From the NCBI GenBank assembly GCA_018716805.1, contig DVJL01000013.1:1-63338 (forward strand): a stretch of DNA of 63,338 nt, given 5' to 3'. The notes under the pieces were generated by a model. It made no database searches and was not told the origin of the DNA. It worked only from the letters and a program-made list of their open reading frames with translations. The translations under genes were made by a program, and so were the position numbers. Positions within the stretch are counted from its first letter, which is position 1, and every line of letters starts with the position of its first letter. This DNA is from Candidatus Faecivicinus avistercoris. Lineage in GTDB: Bacteria; Bacillota; Clostridia; Christensenellales; Aristaeellaceae. Shown one piece after another: positions 1 to 7,165 of the stretch.

Positions 1-170
1 CTCGTCCTCCCTGAATGCTCGAAGATTGAAAGCGATCCAACTGTTGTATGTCAAACATTATACCATGGTTTGCGCGTCGAAAAAGGTGGAATTGCGTAAA
101 AAATGTCGGATTGTTTGACCAATTTATGGCCGCAGCAATCCGATTCAGCAGAACGCCCATACAACGGGAA

Positions 171-199
171 CGCCCCGCCGGATCGCTCCGGCGGGGCGC
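171..199 (-). terminator. Hairpin just after the hsp20 stop
   Basis: A 12-bp perfect GC-rich stem with a 4-nt loop lies seven bases beyond the hsp20 stop codon. There is no clear U-tract on the hsp20 side, so it may be a weak terminator or an mRNA 3'-end stabiliser. The rest of positions 1-170 shows no gene. Confidence 0.45.
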
Positions 200-205
200 T
201 GGGTT

Positions 206-667
206 TTAGCCCTCGATCTGAATGACCTTCTTCTCGGGGACTTTCGGCGCTTCCTTCTTCGGGATCATCAGGTGCAGGACGCCGCTCTCATACGAGGCCT
301 TGACGTCCTCCTCCGTGATGTGCTCGCCTACGTAGAAGCTGCGCTGCATGACGCCCGCGTAGCGCTCCTGGCGGAGCATCTTGCCCTTCTTGTTCTCGCC
401 ATCCTTCTCGAGCGATTTCTCGGCCGAGATGGTCAGATACCCGTTGTTCAGTTCAAGCTGAATTTCGTCCTTCTTGAAGCCCGGCAGATCGATGTCCACC
501 TCATAGCCCTCATCCGTCTCCTGAACGTCGGTCTTCATCATGTTCCGGGCATGCTTGCCGTACAGGGTACGATCGATGTTGCCGAAGTTGCGGAAGAAGT
601 TCCGGTCGAAATCGTCAAAAACATCCATCAGGTTTTCACCGAAAACAGTGGGAAGATAAGTGCTCAT
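206..667 (-). CDS. Small heat-shock protein, Hsp20/alpha-crystallin family
   Basis: This 153-residue protein is an ATP-independent holdase chaperone that binds unfolding proteins in the cytoplasm. The alpha-crystallin domain covers about residues 40-145, with the typical segments VDLPGFKKDEI, LTISAEK and GVLHLMIPK, and the usual IxI-type tail (VIQIEG). The chosen ATG has GGAGG six bases upstream; a longer reading would begin at a TTG that is itself part of that Shine-Dalgarno sequence. It is a single-gene unit with its own strong promoter about 130 bases upstream. I saw no CIRCE element in the leader, so heat regulation, if any, is not through HrcA. The family call is secure; the clients are unknown. 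Confidence 0.95.
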   Translation of the reverse strand: MSTYLPTVFGENLMDVFDDFDRNFFRNFGNIDRTLYGKHARNMMKTDVQETDEGYEVDIDLPGFKKDEIQLELNNGYLTISAEKSLEKDGENKKGKMLRQERYAGVMQRSFYVGEHITEEDVKASYESGVLHLMIPKKEAPKVPEKKVIQIEG

Positions 668-798
668 AATGCGAACCTCCAATCATTTGGCCTTGCACCG
701 CTGGTAACATTGCCAGTCATGTAAGGTCGCATTCGGCCTTTTGCAGGTCATGCGTCTGTGGTCACCGGCCACCCCGCTCATCTCTGAACGATGATTTT

Positions 799-826
799 AT
801 TATAGTCAAAAATCAAAAAAAGTCAA
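799..826 (-). promoter_or_regulatory. Sigma-A type promoter for hsp20
   Basis: Reading leftward, TTGACT and TATAAT are separated by 16 bases. The leader to the hsp20 start is about 125 nt and contains a small CTGG/CCAG hairpin but no recognised operator. Confidence 0.75.
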
Positions 827-883
827 CGACCAAATTCTGCTTTTTAATGTTAATTTTCAAATACACGACAAGTCTGCCGCCGC

Positions 884-1771
884 TCAGCCGGGAGGCCCGT
901 CAAACATGCCGATCTGCGTGCCGCCGAACGGATCCTCAAACCTGCGCAGGTAGGCGAACACCTCGTCCGCGCCAAACAGCATGCCCTGCCGCTCGCATGC
1001 CGTCCGGACGATCTCCATCAGCTCCGCGCTTTGCGGCGAGGGCAACAGGTAGTCTGCGCCAAACGTCCGCTCATAGCGGGCGCGCAGGCCGGGAAAGTGC
1101 TCGTCGAGCTTGCGGTAGTAATGCTGGCGGTCGCCGTCGCGCAGCGTCAGGCCCATCTCGCCGAAGGTCACCACGCCGCGCGCGCCCGCGCGGACGCAGA
1201 GATCCATCAGGCCGCGGACGTTTTCCGGCGTGTCGTTCAAAAACGGCAGAACCGGCGTCAACCACACGACGGTCGGGATGCCCGCATCGCGAAGAATCTG
1301 AAGCACCTCCACGCGCCGCCCGGTATCGCAGACATTCGGCTCGACAATCCGGCACAGCGCAGGATCGCAGGTGGTCAGCGTCATCTGGACGACGCACTTC
1401 GCCTTCGCGTGGATGCGCTTGAGCAGGTCGAGATCGCGCAGCACAAGGTCAGACTTCGTCAGAAGCGCGATTCCAAAGCCATGCCGCTCGACGATCTCCA
1501 GACAGCGGCGGGTCAGCTTCAGCGCGCGCTCGGCCGGCTGATACGGATCGGACATCGCGCCGGTGGCGATCATGCAGCGGCGGCGCTTCGCGCGAAGCGC
1601 GCGTTCGAGCAGCTCTGGCGCATTGACCTTGACCTCGACGTCCTCGAAATCGTGGGACATGCGGTAGCAGGTGCTCCGCGAATCGCAATAGATGCAGCCG
1701 TGCGTGCAGCCGCGATAGAGGTTCATTCCATTCTGCGCGGACAGTATGCCTTTTGCGCGGATCTCGTGCAT
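884..1771 (-). CDS. Radical SAM protein, SplB-like
   Basis: The 295-residue product carries the radical SAM cluster motif CTHGCIYC near residue 23, which binds a 4Fe-4S cluster and S-adenosylmethionine. The overall pattern (N-terminal GMNLYRGCTHGCIYCDSR, later LLTKSDLVLRDLDLL) matches the family related to spore photoproduct lyase that is often annotated SPL family or Rv2578c-like radical SAM protein. The start was placed at the ATG preceded by GGGGGAG, six codons inside the longest frame. The true substrate is unknown; family members are not all DNA-repair enzymes, and the C-terminal lesion-binding residues of real SplB cannot be confirmed by eye. It stands alone, transcribed toward hsp20. 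Confidence 0.8.
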   Translation of the reverse strand: MHEIRAKGILSAQNGMNLYRGCTHGCIYCDSRSTCYRMSHDFEDVEVKVNAPELLERALRAKRRRCMIATGAMSDPYQPAERALKLTRRCLEIVERHGFGIALLTKSDLVLRDLDLLKRIHAKAKCVVQMTLTTCDPALCRIVEPNVCDTGRRVEVLQILRDAGIPTVVWLTPVLPFLNDTPENVRGLMDLCVRAGARGVVTFGEMGLTLRDGDRQHYYRKLDEHFPGLRARYERTFGADYLLPSPQSAELMEIVRTACERQGMLFGADEVFAYLRRFEDPFGGTQIGMFDGPPG

Positions 1772-1838
1772 CGTCTCTCCCCCGACCATCCCGATAAAAA
1801 TGAATTCCCCAGGCGGAAAACCCGTCCGGGGAAAACGA

Positions 1839-1985
1839 TTATTGATTCTTTTTACCCTCCCGGTTGGTCAGCGCGCCGAGCGCGTAGACCGCTGCGATGA
1901 TGACCGCCATGACGATGAACACGCCCAGCCAGCCGACCAGCGCGGTGGGAATATTCTGAACCATTGCCTGAACATTGATATTCAT
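1839..1985 (-). CDS. OadG-like small membrane subunit of a sodium-pump decarboxylase
   Basis: This is a 48-residue protein beginning MNINVQAMVQN, with one membrane segment (LVGWLGVFIVMAVIIAAVYAL, about residues 16-36) and a short charged tail NREGKKNQ. A GGAGG lies eight bases before the ATG. It starts 21 bases after the oadB stop on the same strand, so the two are surely co-transcribed. Size, topology and position match the short OadG-related subunits that hold the decarboxylase beta subunit to its partner. It is too short for normal gene-length cut-offs and easily missed. No biotin carrier or carboxyltransferase gene is nearby. Confidence 0.75.
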   Translation of the reverse strand: MNINVQAMVQNIPTALVGWLGVFIVMAVIIAAVYALGALTNREGKKNQ

Positions 1986-2006
1986 TTCAAAACCCTCCTA
2001 TCCGCA

Positions 2007-3137
2007 TCAGCCGAACAGGCCGAGAATCAGGCCGCCCGCGATGACAGACGCAATCTGACCGGAGACGTTGACGGCCACGGCGTGCATCAGCAGGAAGTTC
2101 TGGTTGTCCTCCTGAAGGCCCATCTTGTTGATGACGCGCGCCGACATCGGGAACGCGGAGATGCCCGCCGCACCGATCATCGGATTGATCTTCTTCTTCG
2201 AGAACACGTTGATCAGCTTCGCGATCATCACGCCGCCGACGGTGTCGAACACAAACGCCACCAAGCCGAGCGCGAGGATCAGCAGCGTTTCCCCCTGGAG
2301 GAATTGATCCGCCTGCATCTTCGTTGCAACGGTGATGCCCAGCAGCAGCGTGATCAGGTTGGCCAGCGACTTCTGCGCCGTCTCGGACAGGCTGTTGAGC
2401 ACGCCGCACTCGCGGATCAGGTTGCCGAACATCAGCGTGCCGACCAGGCCGGCCGCGCGCGGGGCGGCAAGGCAGGCGACGATCGTGATGATGATCGGGA
2501 AGAGAATCTTGGTCGTCTTGGAGACCGGGCGCTGCGCATAGTCCATGCGGATCAGGCGCTCTTTCTTCGTGGTGATCAGCTTGATGACCGGGGGCTGGAT
2601 GATCGGCACCAGCGCCATGTAGGAATACGCGGCGACGATGATCGCGCCCAGATATTTCGACTCGAGCACGTTCGCGACGAAGATCGAGGTCGGGCCGTCC
2701 GCCGCGCCGATGATGGCGACAGAGGCGGCGTCCTTCATCTCAAAGCCGAACAGCAGCGCCATGAGCAATGTAAAGAAGATGCCGAACTGGGCCGCCGCGC
2801 CGAAGATCATCAGCTTCGGGTTCGTGAGCAGCGGCGTGAAATCGATCATCGCGCCGATGCCGATGAACAGAAGCAACGGGAACAGCTCGTTGGCAATGCC
2901 GGCCTCAAACAGCGCGTCGAGGAAACCGACCTCTGTGACGCCGTTCGTGATCTGCGTGATCGCGCCGGAGAGCGGCATGTTGACCAGAATCGCGCCAAAG
3001 CCCATCGGCAGCAGCAGCGAAGGTTCCATCTCCTTCTTGATCGCCAGGAAAATCATCAGTCCGCCGATGATCCACATGATGACGTTTCCAATCGTGAGTT
3101 CTTGAAAACTCGCAACTAGAGTGGCCAGGTTTTCCAA
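2007..3137 (-). CDS. oadB: Sodium-ion-translocating decarboxylase beta subunit (OadB/GcdB family)
   Basis: The 376-residue integral membrane protein has about nine or more hydrophobic segments and the family signatures GFGAILVNMPLS, IGIGAMIDFTPLL, GAADGPTSIF and an aspartate-rich membrane motif. In oxaloacetate, methylmalonyl-CoA or glutaryl-CoA decarboxylases this subunit releases CO2 from carboxybiotin and exports Na+. The start is set at a TTG with GGGGGG seven bases upstream; an upstream ATG in frame (ending at 3218) lies inside the leader hairpins and has no ribosome site. The gene follows a long leader that looks like a yybP-ykoY riboswitch with a terminator. No alpha subunit is present in the window, so it may use a distant partner or work as a transporter on its own. 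Confidence 0.9.
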   Translation of the reverse strand: MENLATLVASFQELTIGNVIMWIIGGLMIFLAIKKEMEPSLLLPMGFGAILVNMPLSGAITQITNGVTEVGFLDALFEAGIANELFPLLLFIGIGAMIDFTPLLTNPKLMIFGAAAQFGIFFTLLMALLFGFEMKDAASVAIIGAADGPTSIFVANVLESKYLGAIIVAAYSYMALVPIIQPPVIKLITTKKERLIRMDYAQRPVSKTTKILFPIIITIVACLAAPRAAGLVGTLMFGNLIRECGVLNSLSETAQKSLANLITLLLGITVATKMQADQFLQGETLLILALGLVAFVFDTVGGVMIAKLINVFSKKKINPMIGAAGISAFPMSARVINKMGLQEDNQNFLLMHAVAVNVSGQIASVIAGGLILGLFG

Positions 3138-3161
3138 GTCCAATCCCCCCAAATGTTTATC

Positions 3162-3206
3162 AAAAAAACGAGACGCTATCACGGGAACCCGCGATAAAAG
3201 TCTCGC
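3162..3206 (-). terminator. Leader terminator (attenuator) of oadB
   Basis: Reading leftward, GAGAC pairs with GTCTC and an inner ATCGCGGG pairs (one mismatch) with CCCGTGAT, followed by seven U residues. It lies entirely between the promoter and the oadB start. Its 5' arm contains the 3' strand of the riboswitch P1 stem (3193-3200), so the terminator and P1 cannot both form. This is the layout of a transcriptional ON switch. Confidence 0.75.
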
Positions 3207-3283
3207 TTTTTCATACAACAGCGGGCATAAGCCGTCTTGACGCCGAATGTCACGGGATAATCCGCAAGCTACTCCCTTTTATC
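3193..3283 (-). promoter_or_regulatory. Candidate yybP-ykoY (Mn2+) riboswitch aptamer upstream of oadB
   Basis: P1 is a perfect 8-bp helix, GATAAAAG (3276-3283) with CTTTTATC (3193-3200). Directly inside P1 are the family's conserved strands GGGAGTAGC on the 5' side and GCGAGAC on the 3' side. A middle helix CGGCG/CGCTG is followed on its 5' strand by TCAA, as in known yybP-ykoY members. The hairpin that often precedes the 3' strand seems absent or very short. Known members bind Mn2+ and stabilise P1. Here that would block the overlapping terminator and turn on oadB-oadG. The match is by eye. Confidence 0.7.
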
Positions 3284-3294
3284 ATACCTACAAC

Positions 3295-3324
3295 ATTATA
3301 ACCGCACGGATTCCCCCTTGTCAA
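3295..3324 (-). promoter_or_regulatory. Promoter of the oadB leader
   Basis: A consensus TTGACA and a perfect TATAAT are separated by 18 bases, reading leftward. Transcription would begin at about 3288, immediately before the P1 stem of the riboswitch. Confidence 0.85.
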
Positions 3325-3361
3325 GGGGATTCGACAAATTTTTTCCTGTGCAGACCAGGCG

Positions 3362-4000
3362 TCACTCGGCCTCGTTGGTCTTTTCCGCGCGCAGACGGCG
3401 CACTTCCTTGAGCGTCTCGTCCAGCCGCGATTCGACGTCCGCCAGCAGGCGGTTCGCGTCGTGGCTCGCCTTGAGGCGCGTCTCGCCGGCCCACACGCGC
3501 GCGTCGTTCTTGATGTTCCGGGCCTCCTCGCGCGCCTGCCGGACGATCTCGTCCTCGTTGACCATATGCTCGGCGCGCTCGTTTGCGTCGTCCAGAATGG
3601 CCTTGGCCTCGTCCTCGGCGTCCATGACGATGCGCTCGGCGTCGCGCCGGGCGTTTTCCAGCGCCTTGTTCGCCTTCATCTCCGCGGAAGTTACGCGGCT
3701 GATCGCCTCGTTCTCCGCGCTGCCGAGGATCCGCTTTTGCTCGGAGTACATCTTGATGCCGTACTGAATCGCATCCGGCAGGTTGTTGTTCATCTCGTCG
3801 AGGATCATCAGGCATTTATTCGCGTCAATGATCACCTTGCTGCTCAGCGGAACCTTGCTTCCCCGCTCGATCAGCGTGCGCAGATGCTTCATCAGTTCGA
3901 TGAAGTAGGTCATGTCGTTGACCTCGCGATCCTTCGGCTGATCCTCCTCGCGGGGAGCTTGCTCCTCGTCCGTGTAGAACTTCTCCTGATCGTGATCCAT
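3362..4000 (-). CDS. Coiled-coil protein encoded after coaD
   Basis: This is a soluble, highly charged 212-residue protein. Residues from about 40 to 205 form long alpha-helices with heptad character (ENEAISRVTSAEMKANKALENARRDAE and following), resembling ATP synthase subunit b-like or DivIVA-like coiled coils that are common beside coaD in Clostridia. The start is the ATG after GGAAGGG, one base after the coaD stop, so translation is probably coupled. It has no membrane segment or catalytic motif. A role in cell-envelope or division scaffolding is possible but is only an inference from the coiled coil. It is the last gene of the rsmD-coaD operon. Confidence 0.7.
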   Translation of the reverse strand: MDHDQEKFYTDEEQAPREEDQPKDREVNDMTYFIELMKHLRTLIERGSKVPLSSKVIIDANKCLMILDEMNNNLPDAIQYGIKMYSEQKRILGSAENEAISRVTSAEMKANKALENARRDAERIVMDAEDEAKAILDDANERAEHMVNEDEIVRQAREEARNIKNDARVWAGETRLKASHDANRLLADVESRLDETLKEVRRLRAEKTNEAE

Positions 4001-4001
4001 T

Positions 4002-4499
4002 TTAGCCCTTCCTTTCCGCCCCCGGCTGGACGCCGAATGCGCGATAGATTTTTCCAACGATCTCATCCGGAACCATCGACTCCAGCGGGGCGCCATGCGC
4101 GGCGCAATCGCGCACGATCGTAGATGAAATCATGCTATATTCCGGCCGGCAGATGAGAAATACCGTCTCAACCCCGCCGATTCTGCGGTTCGCCTCGGCC
4201 ATCTGCGCCTCAAACGCGACGTCGTCCGGGCCGCGCAGCCCGCGCACGACGACATCCGCGCCTTCGCGATGAATCAGATCGACCAGCAGCCCCTCGTCCG
4301 ACACCACGCGGACGTTTGCCATTTCCCGCGTAATTTCCTCGAGCATTTCCCGGCGCGCCTCGGGAGAAAAGACGTACCGCTTGCCCGACTGGCTCATCAC
4401 CGCGACGATCAATTCGTCGAACAGTCCGGCGGCGCGGGCGATGATGTCCAGATGCCCCCGTGTGGGCGGCGAAAAGCTACCCGCATAGACCGCTTTCAC
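4002..4499 (-). CDS. coaD: Phosphopantetheine adenylyltransferase
   Basis: The enzyme transfers AMP from ATP to 4'-phosphopantetheine, the fourth step of coenzyme A synthesis. The 165-residue length is normal. The nucleotidyltransferase signature appears as AGSFSPPTRGHLDII near the N-terminus (the usual D/NPxTxGH is here SPPTRGH), followed by VVRGLRGPDD and a late ISSTIVR motif. Translation starts at a GTG that overlaps the rsmD stop by the four bases GTGA, so the two genes are coupled. The longest open frame runs further upstream but that part lies within rsmD. Confidence 0.95.
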   Translation of the reverse strand: MKAVYAGSFSPPTRGHLDIIARAAGLFDELIVAVMSQSGKRYVFSPEARREMLEEITREMANVRVVSDEGLLVDLIHREGADVVVRGLRGPDDVAFEAQMAEANRRIGGVETVFLICRPEYSMISSTIVRDCAAHGAPLESMVPDEIVGKIYRAFGVQPGAERKG

Positions 4500-5056
4500 C
4501 GGCCGCTCACCTCCACGAATTCGACGCTCGTCTTGCCGTAATCGCGCGCGTCCACCCGCGCGAATCCCTCCGGCAGCGCAATGGCCTGCTCTCTGGCGCG
4601 CTCCATCACGATCCGGCAACCCTCGCCAAGGGCGCCCATCGCCAACAGCCGCGAAAGCGCGTCGCCATAGGCCTCCGCCATCCGATAGGGAGGGTCCAAA
4701 AACACCAAGTCAAACCGCATGCCCGCCATCTGGCCGAGCGCCGCGCGATAGTCCGCGCGCACAATCCGTGCCCGCCCGGCGAACGCATCGCCCAGCACGG
4801 CGCGCGCATTGCGCTCGATCGCCGCGACGGCCTGCCGCGCGCTGTCCACAATCACGGCGTGCGCCGCGCCCCGGCTGAGCGCCTCAAACGCCATCGCGCC
4901 CGTCCCACCGAACAGATCCAGCACGCGCGCATCCAGCACGCGCCTGCCCAGTATGTTGAACAGCGATTCCCGCACGCGATCCGAAGTCGGACGCGTATCC
5001 TCCCCCGCGGGCGCGTACAGCCGGCGCCCGCGAGCTTCCCCCGCAATGATCCGCAT
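4496..5056 (-). CDS. rsmD: 16S rRNA (guanine966-N2)-methyltransferase
   Basis: The 186-residue product has the RsmD hallmarks: MRIIAGEARGRRL at the N-terminus, PTSDRVRESLFNIL, the SAM-binding motif LDLFGGTGAMAFEA and the catalytic DPPY (in LVFLDPPYRM). It methylates G966 of 16S rRNA during 30S assembly. The start is the ATG after GGGTGG; the reading frame extends upstream into the promoter and is not coding there. First gene of the operon rsmD-coaD-coiled-coil protein. Confidence 0.95.
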   Translation of the reverse strand: MRIIAGEARGRRLYAPAGEDTRPTSDRVRESLFNILGRRVLDARVLDLFGGTGAMAFEALSRGAAHAVIVDSARQAVAAIERNARAVLGDAFAGRARIVRADYRAALGQMAGMRFDLVFLDPPYRMAEAYGDALSRLLAMGALGEGCRIVMERAREQAIALPEGFARVDARDYGKTSVEFVEVSGR

Positions 5057-5081
5057 AGCACCACCCATGTGGATTGTCGTA

Positions 5082-5110
5082 ATTATATCATATTTTTGCA
5101 ACAATTGCAA
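5082..5110 (-). promoter_or_regulatory. Promoter of the rsmD-coaD operon
   Basis: Reading leftward, TTGCAA and a perfect TATAAT have a 17-base spacer, about 25 bases before the rsmD start. The TTGCAA is palindromic. Confidence 0.75.
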
Positions 5111-5130
5111 ATGGTATTTTCGAAATAAAA

Positions 5131-5781
5131 TCAAATTTCGGGCTTTTGAACCTTGGGTTGGCGCTTCTTAACAATTCTAGAGCGCGCCTTGGCCCGCCGC
5201 TTGCCGTCCTTCATGGCCTTTTCGGTCTTTTCCCAGAGCTTCGGGCCGCACATATAGCCGGCAAACTGGCATGCGGGCAACACAAACGGCCCGATCATCA
5301 TCACGGCCACGAGCGCCGGAACGAGCTCGGTGTACGTCGGCACCCAGTAGGCGACGATCGGATAGTACGGAATCGTGGCCACCAGCGAAAACAGCCGCGC
5401 CACGAACATCGGCGCCTCCTCGGCGACGTTCAGCAGCATCATGATGATATAGACCGCATTGATGATATACCCAATCGCCGCGCCGGCAAAGATCGCGCGC
5501 ACGCCATTGGAGACGCTCCACGCCTCGCGCGCCAGCTTGGGATCGATCTCGTGCGGCTTGTCCTGCGCGTGCTCCACGCGGGCGATCGACTTCGAGACGC
5601 CGCACGCCTCGTGGCCCGAGCCCTGCCCCTGGCGGAAGGAAATGAACCCCGCGCCAATCAGAAGCAAAATGCCCACCGCGATCCACAGTGCCGTCACGCC
5701 GGTCAACCACAGCATCATGCCGACAAAGACCAGCAGCACCTTGATCGTCATCATGCCCTTCCACATATCCTTTACGCTCAA
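5131..5781 (-). CDS. Predicted multi-spanning membrane protein of unknown function
   Basis: I do not recognise the family. The 216-residue product has two close hydrophobic segments at about residues 13-47 (LLVFVGMMLWL, ALWIAVGILLLIGAGFI), a cytoplasmic-looking loop rich in charged residues, two or three further segments (IFAGAAIGYIINAVYIIMML, LVPALVAVMMIGPFVL) and a very basic tail (KDGKRRAKARSRIVKKR). A TTG start with AGGAAG six bases upstream is preferred to the ATG five codons later, which lacks a well-placed ribosome site. It begins 33 bases after alr and is probably in the same transcript. Confidence 0.7.
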   Translation of the reverse strand: MSVKDMWKGMMTIKVLLVFVGMMLWLTGVTALWIAVGILLLIGAGFISFRQGQGSGHEACGVSKSIARVEHAQDKPHEIDPKLAREAWSVSNGVRAIFAGAAIGYIINAVYIIMMLLNVAEEAPMFVARLFSLVATIPYYPIVAYWVPTYTELVPALVAVMMIGPFVLPACQFAGYMCGPKLWEKTEKAMKDGKRRAKARSRIVKKRQPKVQKPEI

Positions 5782-5813
5782 CTCAATCTTCCTTTCTGTG
5801 AAAAAAGTGCCCC

Positions 5814-6914
5814 TCAGTCGACGAACCTGCGCGACACGCGGGGCAGGAAGCCCAGCATGATCTCGTAGGAGATCGTCTCGGCGTGCCCGGCCAGCTCGTC
5901 GGGCGTGATGACTTCGCCGCCCTGCCGGCCCAGCAGCACGACCTCGTCGTCCAGCGAGACGCCGGGGATGCCGGTCACGTCGGCCATCAGCATGTCCATG
6001 CACACGCGGCCGATGACCGGCGCGCGCCGGCCATGAACCAACACGTCCGCGCGCCCGCCGAGGATGCGCGGATAGCCGTCGCCATAACCGATCGGCAGCG
6101 TCATGACGGCCGTCTCGCGCGATGCGCAAAACGTCCTCCCATATCCAACAGTATCTCCGGCCTGAATCGTCTCAATGCGAATTGGCCGCGTGACGAGCGT
6201 CTGCGCGCACCGCAATTCGCCGTCCATCGCCGGCATGCCGCAGCCGTACAGCCCGATGCCCGCGCGCACCATATCGTACTGAAACTTCGGATCGAGCATC
6301 GCCGAGGACGCCGCCGCGTGCGCGATGGGCGCAAATCCCGCCGCGCGGACGCGATCGAGCATCCGCGAAAACACTTCGCTCTGCGCCGCCGTAAACGCCG
6401 GATCCGTGTCCGCCGCACTGAAGTGGGTGAACATGCCCTCCATCTCGACCTCCGGGCAGTCCTTCCAGCGCGCCAGCAGCCGGTCCAGCTCATCCATCGT
6501 CCGAACACCGATGCGCGACATGCCCGTGTCGGCCTTCAGATGCGCCTTTGCGCGCACGCCGAGCCGCCGCGCCTCGTCGGCGAGCACGCCGAGCGAGTCC
6601 ACATCGTACACGGCCTGCGACGCGCCCGCGCGCACCGCCTCGCGCAGCGATTCTTCGCACGCGCCGCCCAGAATCAGAACCATGCCGCGCACGCCGGCCG
6701 CGCGCAACTCCGCAGCCTCCTCGGCAATGGCCACCGCAAAGCCGTCGGCCAGACCCTCCACTTCGAGCCTGGGCGCCAGCCTCGCCGCGCCATGGCCGTA
6801 GGCGTCCGCCTTGACCACGCACATCATCTTCACGCCGTCCGGCACGCGCGCCCGCAGCGCGCGCGCATTGGCAGCCACTGCCTCATGCGAAATTCTCAGT
6901 TCTGTGGCTCGCAC
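5814..6914 (-). CDS. alr: Alanine racemase
   Basis: The enzyme interconverts L- and D-alanine with pyridoxal phosphate, providing D-Ala for peptidoglycan. The 366-residue protein has the PLP-lysine motif VVKADAYGHGA near residue 35 and the C-terminal GYGDGYPR and RVCMDMLMADVT signatures, including the tyrosine in VGYGRTF used as second base. It starts at a GTG, with GGAGG nine bases upstream; an ATG nearby is out of frame. Its promoter lies directly upstream, and the unknown membrane protein follows. Confidence 0.95.
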   Translation of the reverse strand: MRATELRISHEAVAANARALRARVPDGVKMMCVVKADAYGHGAARLAPRLEVEGLADGFAVAIAEEAAELRAAGVRGMVLILGGACEESLREAVRAGASQAVYDVDSLGVLADEARRLGVRAKAHLKADTGMSRIGVRTMDELDRLLARWKDCPEVEMEGMFTHFSAADTDPAFTAAQSEVFSRMLDRVRAAGFAPIAHAAASSAMLDPKFQYDMVRAGIGLYGCGMPAMDGELRCAQTLVTRPIRIETIQAGDTVGYGRTFCASRETAVMTLPIGYGDGYPRILGGRADVLVHGRRAPVIGRVCMDMLMADVTGIPGVSLDDEVVLLGRQGGEVITPDELAGHAETISYEIMLGFLPRVSRRFVD

Positions 6915-6960
6915 AGTCCATCGCCTCCGATTGTTGCCTGAAAATCCCCTATAGTAGATG

Positions 6961-6989
6961 ATTATATCGTATTCTCGTCAAAATTGCAA
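6961..6989 (-). promoter_or_regulatory. Promoter of alr
   Basis: Leftward TTGCAA, 17-base spacer and TATAAT, about 45 bases before the alr start. Confidence 0.75.
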
Positions 6990-7042
6990 TATTTTTGCCC
7001 CATTTGCCGCAAAATTCACAGGAAAGAAACGCCCGATGCCTA

Positions 7043-7072
7043 TTGCAAAGAATGTATTCGTCGTGCTATACT
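7043..7072 (+). promoter_or_regulatory. Promoter of the DUF624-like gene
   Basis: Rightward TTGCAA, 18-base spacer and TATACT, about 90 bases before the start of the membrane protein gene and divergent from the alr promoter. Confidence 0.6.
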
Positions 7073-7165
7073 ATAAGGGGCAACATCCCACAGAAATGTA
7101 TGGGGAAGTCTGTGCGGTGTGGCTGAAAAACCTACAATTCTGGATAAGGTGGTTGAAACAGGGCG

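Noticed and set aside
57..83. Leftward TATAAT at 57-62 as a promoter
   Set aside because: The -10 match is perfect but no acceptable -35 at 16-18 bases was seen, and the gene it would serve is outside the window.
1031..1900. Long plus-strand open frames opposite the radical SAM gene and similar ones opposite pnp, infB, rimP and others
   Set aside because: These are antisense shadows caused by high G+C: Arg/His/Ala-rich translations, no ribosome sites, and a clearly recognisable gene on the other strand.
3138..3218. N-terminal extension of OadB from an upstream ATG
   Set aside because: The extension lies within the riboswitch and terminator hairpins, has no ribosome site and reads as non-family sequence before LENLATL.
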